5,241 bases of DNA from Candidatus Scatomorpha merdipullorum. Its GTDB lineage: Bacteria > Bacillota > Clostridia > Oscillospirales > Oscillospiraceae. A program made the position numbers and the translations under genes. This document shows positions 1-5,241 of the stretch, piece by piece. The notes under the pieces were generated by a model. It was not told where the DNA came from. It saw only the letters and a program-made list of their open reading frames with translations, and did not search any database. The DNA is taken from the NCBI GenBank assembly GCA_018716795.1, contig DVJK01000088.1, positions 1-5,241 of the forward strand. The letters are read 5' to 3'. Numbering within the stretch: position 1 is the first letter of the stretch; each line of letters begins with the position of its first letter.

Positions 1-501
1 GAGGCCCTTCTCGTACATGTGGACGAAGGTCTCGCGCACGGCCTTGGCGCAGGTGTCGTCCATCGTGAAGCGCTGCCGCTCCCAGTCGCAGGAGCAGCCG
101 AGGGTCTTGAGCTGCTGCACGATGCGGTCGCCGTACTTGTTCTTCCAGGCCCAGACCTCGTCGAGGAAGCCCTCGCGGCCCAGGTCAAAGCGGGTCTTGC
201 CCTCGTTCCTCAGTTTCTCCTCGACCTTTATCTGCGTGGCGATGCCGGCGTGGTCGTAGCCGGGCAGCCAGAGCGTGGAGTAGCCGTCCATGCGCTTGTA
301 GCGCACGAGGATGTCCTGTATCGTCTCGTCAAAGGCGTGGCCCAGATGCAGCTGGCCCGTGACGTTCGGGGGCGGGATGACGATGGTGAAGGGCGTCTTC
401 TCCGGGTCGCGCTCGGCGTGGAAGTAGTTGCCCTTGAGCCACATGTCGTAAATCTTGTGTTCGACCTCGTGCGGGTCGTAAACCTTCGGCAGCTCTTTCA
501 T
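1..501 (-). CDS. valS: Valyl-tRNA synthetase, N-terminal 167 residues (runs off left edge)
   Basis: This class I aminoacyl-tRNA synthetase charges tRNA-Val with valine in the cytoplasm. Only the first 167 residues are in the window, so the gene is cut by the window edge and shows no sign of being broken. The translation starts MKELPKVYDP. It carries the class I signature PPPNVTGQLHLGH at residues 43-55, with the HIGH-type motif HLGH at 52-55. GYDHAGIATQ follows at 81-90, and CDWERQRFTMD at about 138-148 is typical of ValRS rather than IleRS or LeuRS. The KMSKS motif, editing domain and anticodon-binding domain would lie outside the window. The ATG at 499-501 is chosen because AAGGAG (508-513) sits 6 nt upstream and the similarity begins at once. 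A T-box leader with a candidate Val specifier lies directly upstream and independently supports the identity. Confidence 0.96.
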   Translation of the reverse strand, partial: MKELPKVYDPHEVEHKIYDMWLKGNYFHAERDPEKTPFTIVIPPPNVTGQLHLGHAFDETIQDILVRYKRMDGYSTLWLPGYDHAGIATQIKVEEKLRNEGKTRFDLGREGFLDEVWAWKNKYGDRIVQQLKTLGCSCDWERQRFTMDDTCAKAVRETFVHMYEKGL

Positions 502-507
502 GGCTTT

Positions 508-513
508 CTCCTT
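508..513 (-). promoter_or_regulatory. Ribosome binding site of valS
   Basis: AAGGAG on the minus strand lies 6 nt before the ATG at 499-501. It is downstream of the T-box terminator, so it is present only in transcripts that read through. Confidence 0.85.
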
Positions 514-534
514 TCGAATTTGCTCCGGCAAAGC

Positions 535-566
535 AAAAACGCCCCGGAGCGTACTGCTCCAGGGCG
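535..566 (-). terminator. Intrinsic terminator of the valS T-box
   Basis: On the minus strand, arm 566-556 (CGCCCTGGAGC) pairs with arm 550-540 (GCTCCGGGGCG). This gives 11 bp with one G-U pair around a 5-nt loop (AGTAC), followed at once by five Ts (539-535). Its 5' arm contains the bases (558-563) that close the antiterminator, so the two structures exclude each other, as expected for a transcriptional T-box. It would stop transcription when tRNA-Val is charged. It is also the first intrinsic terminator met by any readthrough from the citrate operon. Confidence 0.93.
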
Positions 567-594
567 CTTAAATCTAAGCGTGGTACCACCTGAA
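558..594 (-). promoter_or_regulatory. T-box antiterminator with conserved T-box sequence
   Basis: The conserved T-box sequence AGGTGGTACCACG lies at 591-579. UUCAGG (594-589) can pair with CCUGGA (563-558). After the bulge UGGUACCA (588-581), CGCUUA (580-575) pairs with UAAGCG (570-565) around loop GAUU. In this family the UGGN of the bulge pairs with the free 3' NCCA end of uncharged tRNA. Here N is U, which matches a discriminator A, as expected for tRNA-Val. Forming this helix uses up the 5' arm of the terminator. Confidence 0.93.
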
Positions 595-732
595 TTCCAT
601 GCTGAAAAGCATGACACTCTCGGCTCTGTAACGGGAGCGCCCGGCGGGCTTAAACGTCTGCGGCCCGCTTCCCGGGAACGCGCTGCGCGCCCTCGAAAGC
701 TCCGCAGCCCTTCAGCCGCGCGGCTCGGGGCC

Positions 733-735
733 GAC
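733..735 (-). promoter_or_regulatory. Candidate specifier codon GUC (Val) in T-box Stem I
   Basis: GTC on the minus strand follows GAAG in the 3' side of the internal loop of Stem I, opposite AGTA (802-799). It would pair with the GAC anticodon of a tRNA-Val. A C-ending specifier is common in T-boxes, and the downstream gene is valS. The neighbouring triplet GGT (Gly) is the main competing register and does not fit the gene. Confidence 0.7.
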
Positions 736-831
736 CTTCAGCGCCGCCTCACGAGGGACTTGCACCCAACGCCCTCTCTCTTCGCATCGGCAAACGCCTA
801 CTCCTGCCCGTCTTCGCCTTTTCACCGTGGT

Positions 832-860
832 ATTATATAGTACCTTCCCGCGCTTGTCAA
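832..860 (-). promoter_or_regulatory. Consensus sigma-A promoter of valS
   Basis: On the minus strand, -35 TTGACA (860-855) and -10 TATAAT (837-832) both match the consensus in all six positions and are separated by exactly 17 nt. Transcription should begin near 823-826, giving a leader of about 320 nt that carries the whole T-box. The -35 box begins one nucleotide after the icd stop codon, so the promoter occupies the space where a terminator for the upstream operon would normally lie. Confidence 0.92.
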
Positions 861-861
861 G

Positions 862-1866
862 TCATGCGTTCATGCGCCTTATGACCGCGTCGGCGAATTC
901 GCTCGTGCCGAGGCTGCCGCCGAGGTCGTATGTGAGCTCCCGCCCCTCGGCGAGCAGGGCGAGGACGGCGCGCTCGATTTTGTCCGCCGCGGCGCCCTCG
1001 CCGAGGTGGCGGAGCATCAATACGGCGGAGAGTATGAGCGCCGTGGGGTTCGCGTCGTTCTTCCCGGCGTGCTTTGGCGCGCTGCCGTGGACGGCCTCGA
1101 AGATGGCGGCGTCCCTGCCTATATTCGCGCTCGGCGCGAGGCCGAGACCGCCGACGAGGCCGGCGCAGAGGTCGCTCACTATGTCGCCGTAGAGGTTCGG
1201 GAGCACGAGCACGTCGAAGGTCTCGGGGTGCTGCACGAGCTGCATACAGAGCGCGTCGACTATCCTGTCCTCGAACTCAATCCCGGGATACTCCGCCGCG
1301 ACGCTGCGGCACACCTCGAGGAAGAGGCCGTCGGTACACTTCATGATGTTCGCCTTGTGGACGCAGGTGACCTTTTTCCGGCCGTTTTTGACGGCGTAGT
1401 CGAAGGCGAAGCGCGCTATCCGCTCGCTGCCCGCGCGGGTTATGAGCTTGATGCTCTCGGCGGCGGTGTCGCCTATCATGTGCTCTATGCCGGCGTAGAG
1501 GTCCTCGGTGTTCTCGCGCACGACGACGAGGTCGACGTTTTTATACCGGCTCTCGACGCCGGGGAAGCTGCGCGCGGGGCGCAGGTTGGCGTAGAGGTCA
1601 AACTCCTTCCTGAGCGCGACGTTGACGCTCCGGAAGCCTACGCCCACGGGCGTGGTGATGGGGCCCTTGAGGGCCGTGCCGTCGGCGCGGACGGCGTCGA
1701 GGACGTGCTGAGGCAGGGGCGTGCCGTACTTCTCCAGCTGGCTCTCGCCCGCGTCGACGACGTGCCAGTTTATCCCGGCGCCGGAGGCGTCGACCACCCT
1801 GCGCGCGGCGAGGGCCACCTCGGGTCCGATGCCGTCGCCGGGAATAAGCGTTACGTTGTGCGCCAT
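862..1866 (-). CDS. icd: Isocitrate dehydrogenase (short NAD-type family)
   Basis: This enzyme oxidatively decarboxylates isocitrate to 2-oxoglutarate and CO2, the last step of the pathway encoded by this operon. Its 334 residues match the short isocitrate/isopropylmalate/homoisocitrate dehydrogenase class. Visible motifs are LIPGDGIGPE (7-16), RSVNVALR (79-86), LRP (95-97), RENTEDLYAGIEH (117-129), HKAN (170-173), LYGDIVSD (225-232) and HGSAPKHAGKNDANP (260-274). S80 and N82 align with S113 and N115 of E. coli Icd, which bind isocitrate; this argues against isopropylmalate or homoisocitrate as substrate. The cofactor loop K265-H266...A272 is mixed, so NAD versus NADP is not settled. The start is 2 nt past the aconitase stop, with AGGGAGGA (1880-1873) 6 nt upstream. 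It is the last gene of the operon and has no terminator of its own. Confidence 0.94.
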   Translation of the reverse strand: MAHNVTLIPGDGIGPEVALAARRVVDASGAGINWHVVDAGESQLEKYGTPLPQHVLDAVRADGTALKGPITTPVGVGFRSVNVALRKEFDLYANLRPARSFPGVESRYKNVDLVVVRENTEDLYAGIEHMIGDTAAESIKLITRAGSERIARFAFDYAVKNGRKKVTCVHKANIMKCTDGLFLEVCRSVAAEYPGIEFEDRIVDALCMQLVQHPETFDVLVLPNLYGDIVSDLCAGLVGGLGLAPSANIGRDAAIFEAVHGSAPKHAGKNDANPTALILSAVLMLRHLGEGAAADKIERAVLALLAEGRELTYDLGGSLGTSEFADAVIRRMNA

Positions 1867-1868
1867 GT

Positions 1869-3797
1869 TCAGTCCTCCCTGTGCTCGCGCGTGTAGTTGA
1901 GAAGGCCGCCCGCGAGCAGGATATCCCGCTGCCGCGGCGTTATGTCGAGGCGCAGCTCGACCTCGCGGCCCGCAATCGAGGCCGTGACGGCCGCGCCCTC
2001 CGCCGCGGCGGCAATCTGCGCCGGGGCCTCGGCGATAACAATCTCGTCGCCCTCGCTCACGGCGTCGTAGTCGGCGGCGTCGGCGAAGGTGAGGGGCAGG
2101 ATGCCGTTGTTAATTAGGTTGGCGCGATGGATGCGCGCGAAACTCTTTGCCAGCACGGCCTTGACGCCGAGGTAGAGCGGCGCGAGGGCGGCGTGCTCGC
2201 GGCTGGAGCCCTGGCCGTAGTTCTCCCCGCCTATGATGAAGCCGCCGTTTTTCGCCTTGGCGCGCGCGGCGAAGTCCGGGTCGCAGGGCGAGAGGCAGAA
2301 GTCCGCGAGGTAGGGCACGTTCGAGCGGAAGGGCAGGAGCTTGGCGTTCGAGGGCATGATGTGGTCGGTGGTGATGTTGTCGCCGAGCTTTATAAGCGCC
2401 TCGCCGCTCATCGTCTCCGCGGGCGGGACGGCCCTCGGGAAGGGCTTGATGTTCGGCCCGCGCACGACGTCGACGTTCCGGCCGTCGGCGGGAGGCATGA
2501 TGAGCATCCCGTCGTCTATCTCAAAGCGCTCGGGGACGTCGTAAGGCGGCTCCGTGCCGTGGCGCTCCGGGTCGGTGAGATATCCCTCGACGGCGCTGAC
2601 GGCGGCGGTCTCCGGGCTCACGAGGTAGACTCCCGCGCTCGGCGTGCCGCTCCGGCCGTAGAAGTTGCGGTTGAAGGTGCGGAGGCTTATGGCGTTCGTG
2701 GCCGGGGCCTGGCCCATGCCTATGCAGGGCCCGCATGCGCATTCGAGCACGCGCGCCCCGGCGGTGACCAGCTTGGCCAGCGCGCCGTTCTTGGCGAGGG
2801 CCTTGAGCACCTGCCTGGAGCCGGGAGATATCGTCAGGCTGACGTCCGGCGCGACGCGCTTGCCGTCGAGGATGCCCGCCACGCGCATGAGGTCGCAGAA
2901 GCTCGAGTTCGTGCAGCTGCCTATGCAGACCTGGTCAATCTTTATCCCCGCTATCTCCGAGACGGGCACGACGTTGTCCGGCGAGTGCGGCTGCGCGGCC
3001 ATGGGATGGAGGCTGGAGAGGTCAAGCTCAATCTCCTCGTCATACTCCGCGTCGGGGTCGGCCTCGAGCCGCACCCACTGCCCCGCCCTGCCCCGGGCGG
3101 AGAAGAAGTCACGCGTGCGCTCGTCGCTCGGGAAGACGGTCGTCGTCGCGCCGAGCTCCGCGCCCATGTTGGCTATCGTCGCGCGCTCGGGCACGGAGAG
3201 GGTCTTGACGCCGGGGCCGCCGTACTCCATTATCTTCCCCATGCCGCCCTTTACGCTCAGGCGGCGGAGCAGCTCGAGTATGACGTCCTTGGCGGAGACC
3301 ATGCGGTTGAGCTCGCCGGTGAGGTAGACGCGGCATATCCTGGGCATGGTGAGGTAATAGGCCCCGCCGCCCATGGCCACGGCGACGTCCAGGCCGCCCG
3401 CGCCTATGGCGAGCATGCCCGCCGCGCCGCAGGTCGGGGTGTGGCTGTCGGAGCCGAGGAGGGTCTGGCCGGGGATTGAGAAGCGCTCGAGATGCACCTG
3501 GTGGCATATCCCGTTGCCGGGCCGGGAGAAGACGATGCCGTGCTTGGCCGCGACGGTCTGGATATACCTGTGGTCGTCGGCGTTCTCGCTGCCCGACTGG
3601 AGCATATTGTGGTCTATGTAGGCGACGGAGCGCTTCGTTTTGACGCGCTCTATGCCCATGGCCTCGAACTGCAGGTAGGCCATGGTGCCGGTCGAGTCCT
3701 GCGTCAGCGTCTGGTCTATGCGTATGGCTATCTCGCCGCCCGGCGTGAGGTCGCCGTGGACGAGGTGGCCGGATATGAGCTTCTGGGCTATGTTCAT
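1869..3797 (-). CDS. acn: Aconitate hydratase, compact Aquifex-type (4Fe-4S)
   Basis: This enzyme isomerises citrate to isocitrate through cis-aconitate on a cytoplasmic 4Fe-4S cluster. It has 642 residues as one chain, much shorter than the roughly 890-residue AcnA class and close to the Aquifex-type family. Order: catalytic aconitase domains at about 8-410, a linker, and a swivel domain at about 465-595. Cluster ligands are C295 in GSCTNS (293-298) and C355/C358 in CGPCIG (355-360). Other active-site motifs are DSTGT (34-38), DHN (62-64), CHQV (98-101), SDSHT (116-120), TTDHI (476-480) and YGQGSSREHAAL (527-538) with R533. The ATG overlaps the stop of the citrate synthase gene in an ATGA, with AGGAG (3810-3806) 8 nt upstream. 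The frame stays open further upstream, but that part lies inside the citrate synthase gene and is not conserved-looking. A single-chain aconitase beside an isocitrate-type dehydrogenase favours citrate over homocitrate metabolism. Confidence 0.95.
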   Translation of the reverse strand: MNIAQKLISGHLVHGDLTPGGEIAIRIDQTLTQDSTGTMAYLQFEAMGIERVKTKRSVAYIDHNMLQSGSENADDHRYIQTVAAKHGIVFSRPGNGICHQVHLERFSIPGQTLLGSDSHTPTCGAAGMLAIGAGGLDVAVAMGGGAYYLTMPRICRVYLTGELNRMVSAKDVILELLRRLSVKGGMGKIMEYGGPGVKTLSVPERATIANMGAELGATTTVFPSDERTRDFFSARGRAGQWVRLEADPDAEYDEEIELDLSSLHPMAAQPHSPDNVVPVSEIAGIKIDQVCIGSCTNSSFCDLMRVAGILDGKRVAPDVSLTISPGSRQVLKALAKNGALAKLVTAGARVLECACGPCIGMGQAPATNAISLRTFNRNFYGRSGTPSAGVYLVSPETAAVSAVEGYLTDPERHGTEPPYDVPERFEIDDGMLIMPPADGRNVDVVRGPNIKPFPRAVPPAETMSGEALIKLGDNITTDHIMPSNAKLLPFRSNVPYLADFCLSPCDPDFAARAKAKNGGFIIGGENYGQGSSREHAALAPLYLGVKAVLAKSFARIHRANLINNGILPLTFADAADYDAVSEGDEIVIAEAPAQIAAAAEGAAVTASIAGREVELRLDITPRQRDILLAGGLLNYTREHRED

Positions 3798-5152
3798 TTC
3801 TCCCGCTCCTTCACAAATTTGTCGTATTCCGCGGCGAGCTCGCCGTCGCCTATGTTCGTCACGCGGCCGGACTCGTACTGAGCGTCCACCCAGGCGTGCA
3901 GGCGCTCGACCGCGGGATCGTGCTTGGATATCTCGCGCCCGAGGCGGCGGCTGAGCCAGACGGCTATGCCGGCCGCGCCGGAGTTGCGCGACACGCCCAC
4001 CTTCGGCGGGCTTTTGAGTATTTTCGCCGTGTCGAAGATATTGTATATCTCCTCGTCCTTCAAAAGCCCGTCGGCGTGGATGCCGGCCTGCGTCGTGTTG
4101 AAGGCCGCGCCGACGAAGGGCGTGTTCTCCGGGATGCGGTAGCCTATGACCTTCTCGTAGTAGTCGGCGATATCGCGTATCACCGTGGTGTCCATGCCGT
4201 CGAGGCTGCCGCGTATCTGCGCGTACTCCATGACCATGGCCTCGAGAGGGGTGTTGCCCGTGCGCTCGCCTATGCCGAGCAGCGAGCAGTTGACGCTCGC
4301 CGCGCCGTAGAGCCAGGCGGTGCCGGAGTTGGCGACGGCCTTGTAGAAGTCGTTGTGCCCGTGCCACTCGAGCTGCGAGGCCTCGAAGCCGCCGTAGTTG
4401 CGAAGGCCGTAGATTATGCCCGCCACGCTCCTCGGCAGGCTCGCGCCCGGATAGGGCACGCCGTAGCCCATCGTGTCGCAGGCGCGTATCTTGATGGGTA
4501 TGCCGCTCTCGGCGGCGAGGTCGTGAATCTCGTGCGCGAAGGGGACGACGAAGCCGTAGAAATCCGCGCGGGTGATGTCCTCAAAGTGGCAGCGCGGGTG
4601 TATGCCCGCGTCGAGCGCGTCCTTTATGACGCCGAGGTACATGTCCGCGGCCTGCCGGCGGGTCATCTTGAGCTTTTTATATATGTGGTAGTCCGAGCAG
4701 CTCACGAGTATGCCGCATTCGCGAAGGCCCAGCGAGCGCGCGAGGGCGAAGTCCTCCTTCCTCGCGCGTATCCAGCCGGTTATCTCCGGGAACTCGTAGC
4801 CCAGCTCCCTGCACATGTCCAGCGCCCTCCGGTCGCGCTCGCTGTACAGGAAGAACTCCGTCTGGCGGATTATGCCCTTCGGCCCGCCCAGACGGTGCAG
4901 CATCGTGAAGAGGTCGCGTATCTGCTCCGGCTCGTAGGGCGCGCGGCTCTGCTGCCCGTCGCGGAAGGTGGTGTCCGTAATCCATATCTGCTCCGGCGGG
5001 TTCGCCGGGGTGAGGCGGAAGTTGAAGGTGCACTTGGGCACCTCGTCGTATGGGAACATATCCCGGTAAAGGTTCCCGGCCTCGCGGTCCTGAAGCGTGT
5101 ATTTATACTCGCACTCCATCAGGACGTTCTTCTTGTCGTTGAACGCAATCAC
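3794..5152 (-). CDS. Re-citrate synthase-like protein (HMGL/isopropylmalate synthase superfamily)
   Basis: This enzyme is predicted to condense acetyl-CoA with oxaloacetate to citrate. It is not the usual Si-citrate synthase fold; it belongs to the DRE-TIM barrel family of isopropylmalate and homocitrate synthases, as does the Re-citrate synthase of Clostridium kluyveri. With the GTG start it has 452 residues. The barrel begins near residue 57 with DTTFRDGQQSR (60-70; R64 and D65 catalytic, D65 also metal binding). It continues with HFED (189-192), RACDTMGYG (223-231), the metal motif HGHND (264-268; H264, H266) and GIGERTGN (293-300). QAGIHADG (355-362) lies in the C-terminal part. There is no long LeuA-type regulatory domain. 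It is first in an operon with aconitase and isocitrate dehydrogenase, the main reason for preferring citrate over homocitrate or isopropylmalate synthase. The characterised enzyme is oxygen-sensitive and needs Mn2+ or Co2+, which fits an anaerobe. The stop overlaps the next start (ATGA). Confidence 0.88.
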   Translation of the reverse strand: MIAFNDKKNVLMECEYKYTLQDREAGNLYRDMFPYDEVPKCTFNFRLTPANPPEQIWITDTTFRDGQQSRAPYEPEQIRDLFTMLHRLGGPKGIIRQTEFFLYSERDRRALDMCRELGYEFPEITGWIRARKEDFALARSLGLRECGILVSCSDYHIYKKLKMTRRQAADMYLGVIKDALDAGIHPRCHFEDITRADFYGFVVPFAHEIHDLAAESGIPIKIRACDTMGYGVPYPGASLPRSVAGIIYGLRNYGGFEASQLEWHGHNDFYKAVANSGTAWLYGAASVNCSLLGIGERTGNTPLEAMVMEYAQIRGSLDGMDTTVIRDIADYYEKVIGYRIPENTPFVGAAFNTTQAGIHADGLLKDEEIYNIFDTAKILKSPPKVGVSRNSGAAGIAVWLSRRLGREISKHDPAVERLHAWVDAQYESGRVTNIGDGELAAEYDKFVKEREK

Positions 5153-5165
5153 CTCAGCGCCTCCT
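5150..5165 (-). promoter_or_regulatory. Shine-Dalgarno site and GTG start of the citrate synthase gene
   Basis: AGGAGG (5165-5160) is a full anti-Shine-Dalgarno match placed 7 nt before GTG (5152-5150). An in-frame ATG exists at 5170-5168, but the AGGAGG would then lie inside the gene and encode residues 2-4 (Leu-Gly-Gly). That ATG would sit only about 10 nt after the predicted transcription start, with no ribosome site before it. GTG is therefore the preferred start, shortening the protein from 458 to 452 residues. Confidence 0.88.
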
Positions 5166-5187
5166 AACATAGCATCCTATGGGCGCT

Positions 5188-5216
5188 ATTATACGATAGC
5201 CAAATGAAATTTGCAA
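5188..5216 (-). promoter_or_regulatory. Sigma-A promoter of the citrate synthase-aconitase-icd operon
   Basis: On the minus strand, -10 TATAAT (5193-5188) is a perfect match. The -35 box TTGCAA (5216-5211) matches TTGACA in four of six positions, and the spacer is 17 nt. Transcription should start near 5180-5182, leaving a leader of about 30 nt before the GTG with no room for a riboswitch. Any control is therefore likely to act at the DNA, and an inverted repeat does overlap the -35 box. Confidence 0.85.
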
Positions 5217-5235
5217 GAGTTAATTTTGCAAATTT
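5207..5235. repeat. Perfect inverted repeat over the -35 box, candidate operator
   Basis: AAATTTGCAA (5207-5216) and its exact reverse complement TTGCAAATTT (5226-5235) are separated by 9 bp. The arm nearer the gene contains the whole -35 hexamer; the other arm lies just upstream. This placement suits a dimeric regulator, either a repressor blocking RNA polymerase or an activator bound next to the -35 region. No T-run follows on the minus strand, so it does not look like a terminator. The regulator cannot be named from this motif. The region is AT-rich, so chance symmetry is a real possibility, although ten matching pairs make it less likely. Confidence 0.6.
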
Positions 5236-5241
5236 ACATTC

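Larger units (their letters stand above)
535..818 (-). promoter_or_regulatory. T-box riboswitch leader, candidate valine (GUC) specifier
   Basis: This leader senses the charging state of a tRNA and controls transcription into valS. Stem I base pairing is suggested by GGC (818-816) with GCC (724-722) and CGGG (810-807) with CCCG (729-726). The AGTA of the specifier-loop 5' side is at 802-799. A helix follows using 797-789 and 748-741. GAGAGAG lies at 780-774, and GAGGG (776-772) pairs with CCCTC (757-753) around a loop containing GGTGCAA (766-760). On the 3' side of the specifier loop, TGAAG precedes GTC (735-733), a Val codon that agrees with the downstream gene. GCGGGC (668-663) pairs with GCCCGC (649-644) and may be a Stem II element. 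CCCGTTACAGAG (634-623) resembles the conserved Stem IIA/B region. Stem III is CAUGCU (613-608) with AGCAUG (603-598), loop UUUC. The leader fills the whole gap between icd and valS. Element positions were folded by eye; the T-box call is firm and the exact specifier less so. Confidence 0.93.

Noticed and set aside
329..589. 86-codon minus-strand ORF across the T-box terminator
   Set aside because: It overlaps valS out of frame and begins within the riboswitch antiterminator; no ribosome site of its own.
19..840. 273-codon plus-strand ORF covering valS and the T-box
   Set aside because: It is antisense to valS and to a structured RNA leader; the translation shows no domain.
1006..1896. 296-codon plus-strand ORF opposite icd
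   Set aside because: Low-complexity translation antisense to a well-supported enzyme gene.
2127..3479. 450-codon plus-strand ORF opposite aconitase
   Set aside because: It is antisense to a gene with clear catalytic motifs, its translation is rich in Arg, Ala, Gly and Val without any domain, and long antisense frames are expected with GC-biased codons.
3798..4367. Upstream extension of the aconitase frame to 832 residues
   Set aside because: The extra 190 residues lie inside the citrate synthase gene in another frame and are Arg/His-rich shadow sequence; the true start at 3797 has a ribosome site and the ATGA overlap.
4670..4690. AT-rich TATATA-like stretch as an internal promoter
   Set aside because: It lies within the citrate synthase coding region, encoding a Tyr-Lys-Lys run, with no convincing -35 box at proper spacing.
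862..5152. Lysine (alpha-aminoadipate) or leucine pathway instead of citrate metabolism
   Set aside because: The dehydrogenase has the isocitrate-binding SxN motif, and the hydratase is a single-chain aconitase rather than the two-subunit type used for homoaconitate or isopropylmalate.
3896..5167. 423-codon plus-strand ORF opposite the citrate synthase gene
   Set aside because: Same antisense shadow effect; no recognisable motif and no supporting promoter or ribosome site.

Overview
The window reads as a piece of a GC-rich anaerobic Firmicutes genome, probably of the Clostridia. The supports are a T-box riboswitch in front of a tRNA-synthetase gene, a Re-type citrate synthase (a family typical of strict anaerobes), an Aquifex-type aconitase and consensus sigma-A promoters. 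The genus cannot be read from the sequence. All genes lie on the minus strand, so transcription runs from high to low coordinates.

From right to left: the right edge (about 5171-5241) is an AT-rich promoter region. It has a good -35/-10 pair and a perfect 10+10 bp inverted repeat that overlaps the -35 box. A tight three-gene operon follows: Re-citrate synthase-like protein (3794-5152, read from an internal GTG), aconitase (1869-3797, overlapping by ATGA) and isocitrate dehydrogenase (862-1866, 2 nt gap). Together they form the oxidative arm of an incomplete TCA cycle: oxaloacetate + acetyl-CoA to citrate to isocitrate to 2-oxoglutarate. In an anaerobe this mainly supplies carbon for glutamate and its family.

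One nucleotide after the isocitrate dehydrogenase stop codon, a consensus promoter (TTGACA, 17 nt, TATAAT) starts a leader of about 320 nt. The leader holds a complete T-box riboswitch: Stem I with a candidate GUC (Val) specifier, Stem III, an antiterminator with the UGGU bulge, and an overlapping intrinsic terminator. It precedes the first 167 codons of valyl-tRNA synthetase (valS), which runs off the left edge.

No intrinsic terminator separates the citrate operon from the T-box. The T-box attenuator is therefore the first terminator that operon readthrough would meet. The plus strand holds only antisense shadow ORFs. I see no mobile element, CRISPR array, tRNA or rRNA gene. I do not see a wholly undescribed system; the most interesting points are the Re-citrate synthase operon, its candidate operator, and its abutment to the valS T-box.
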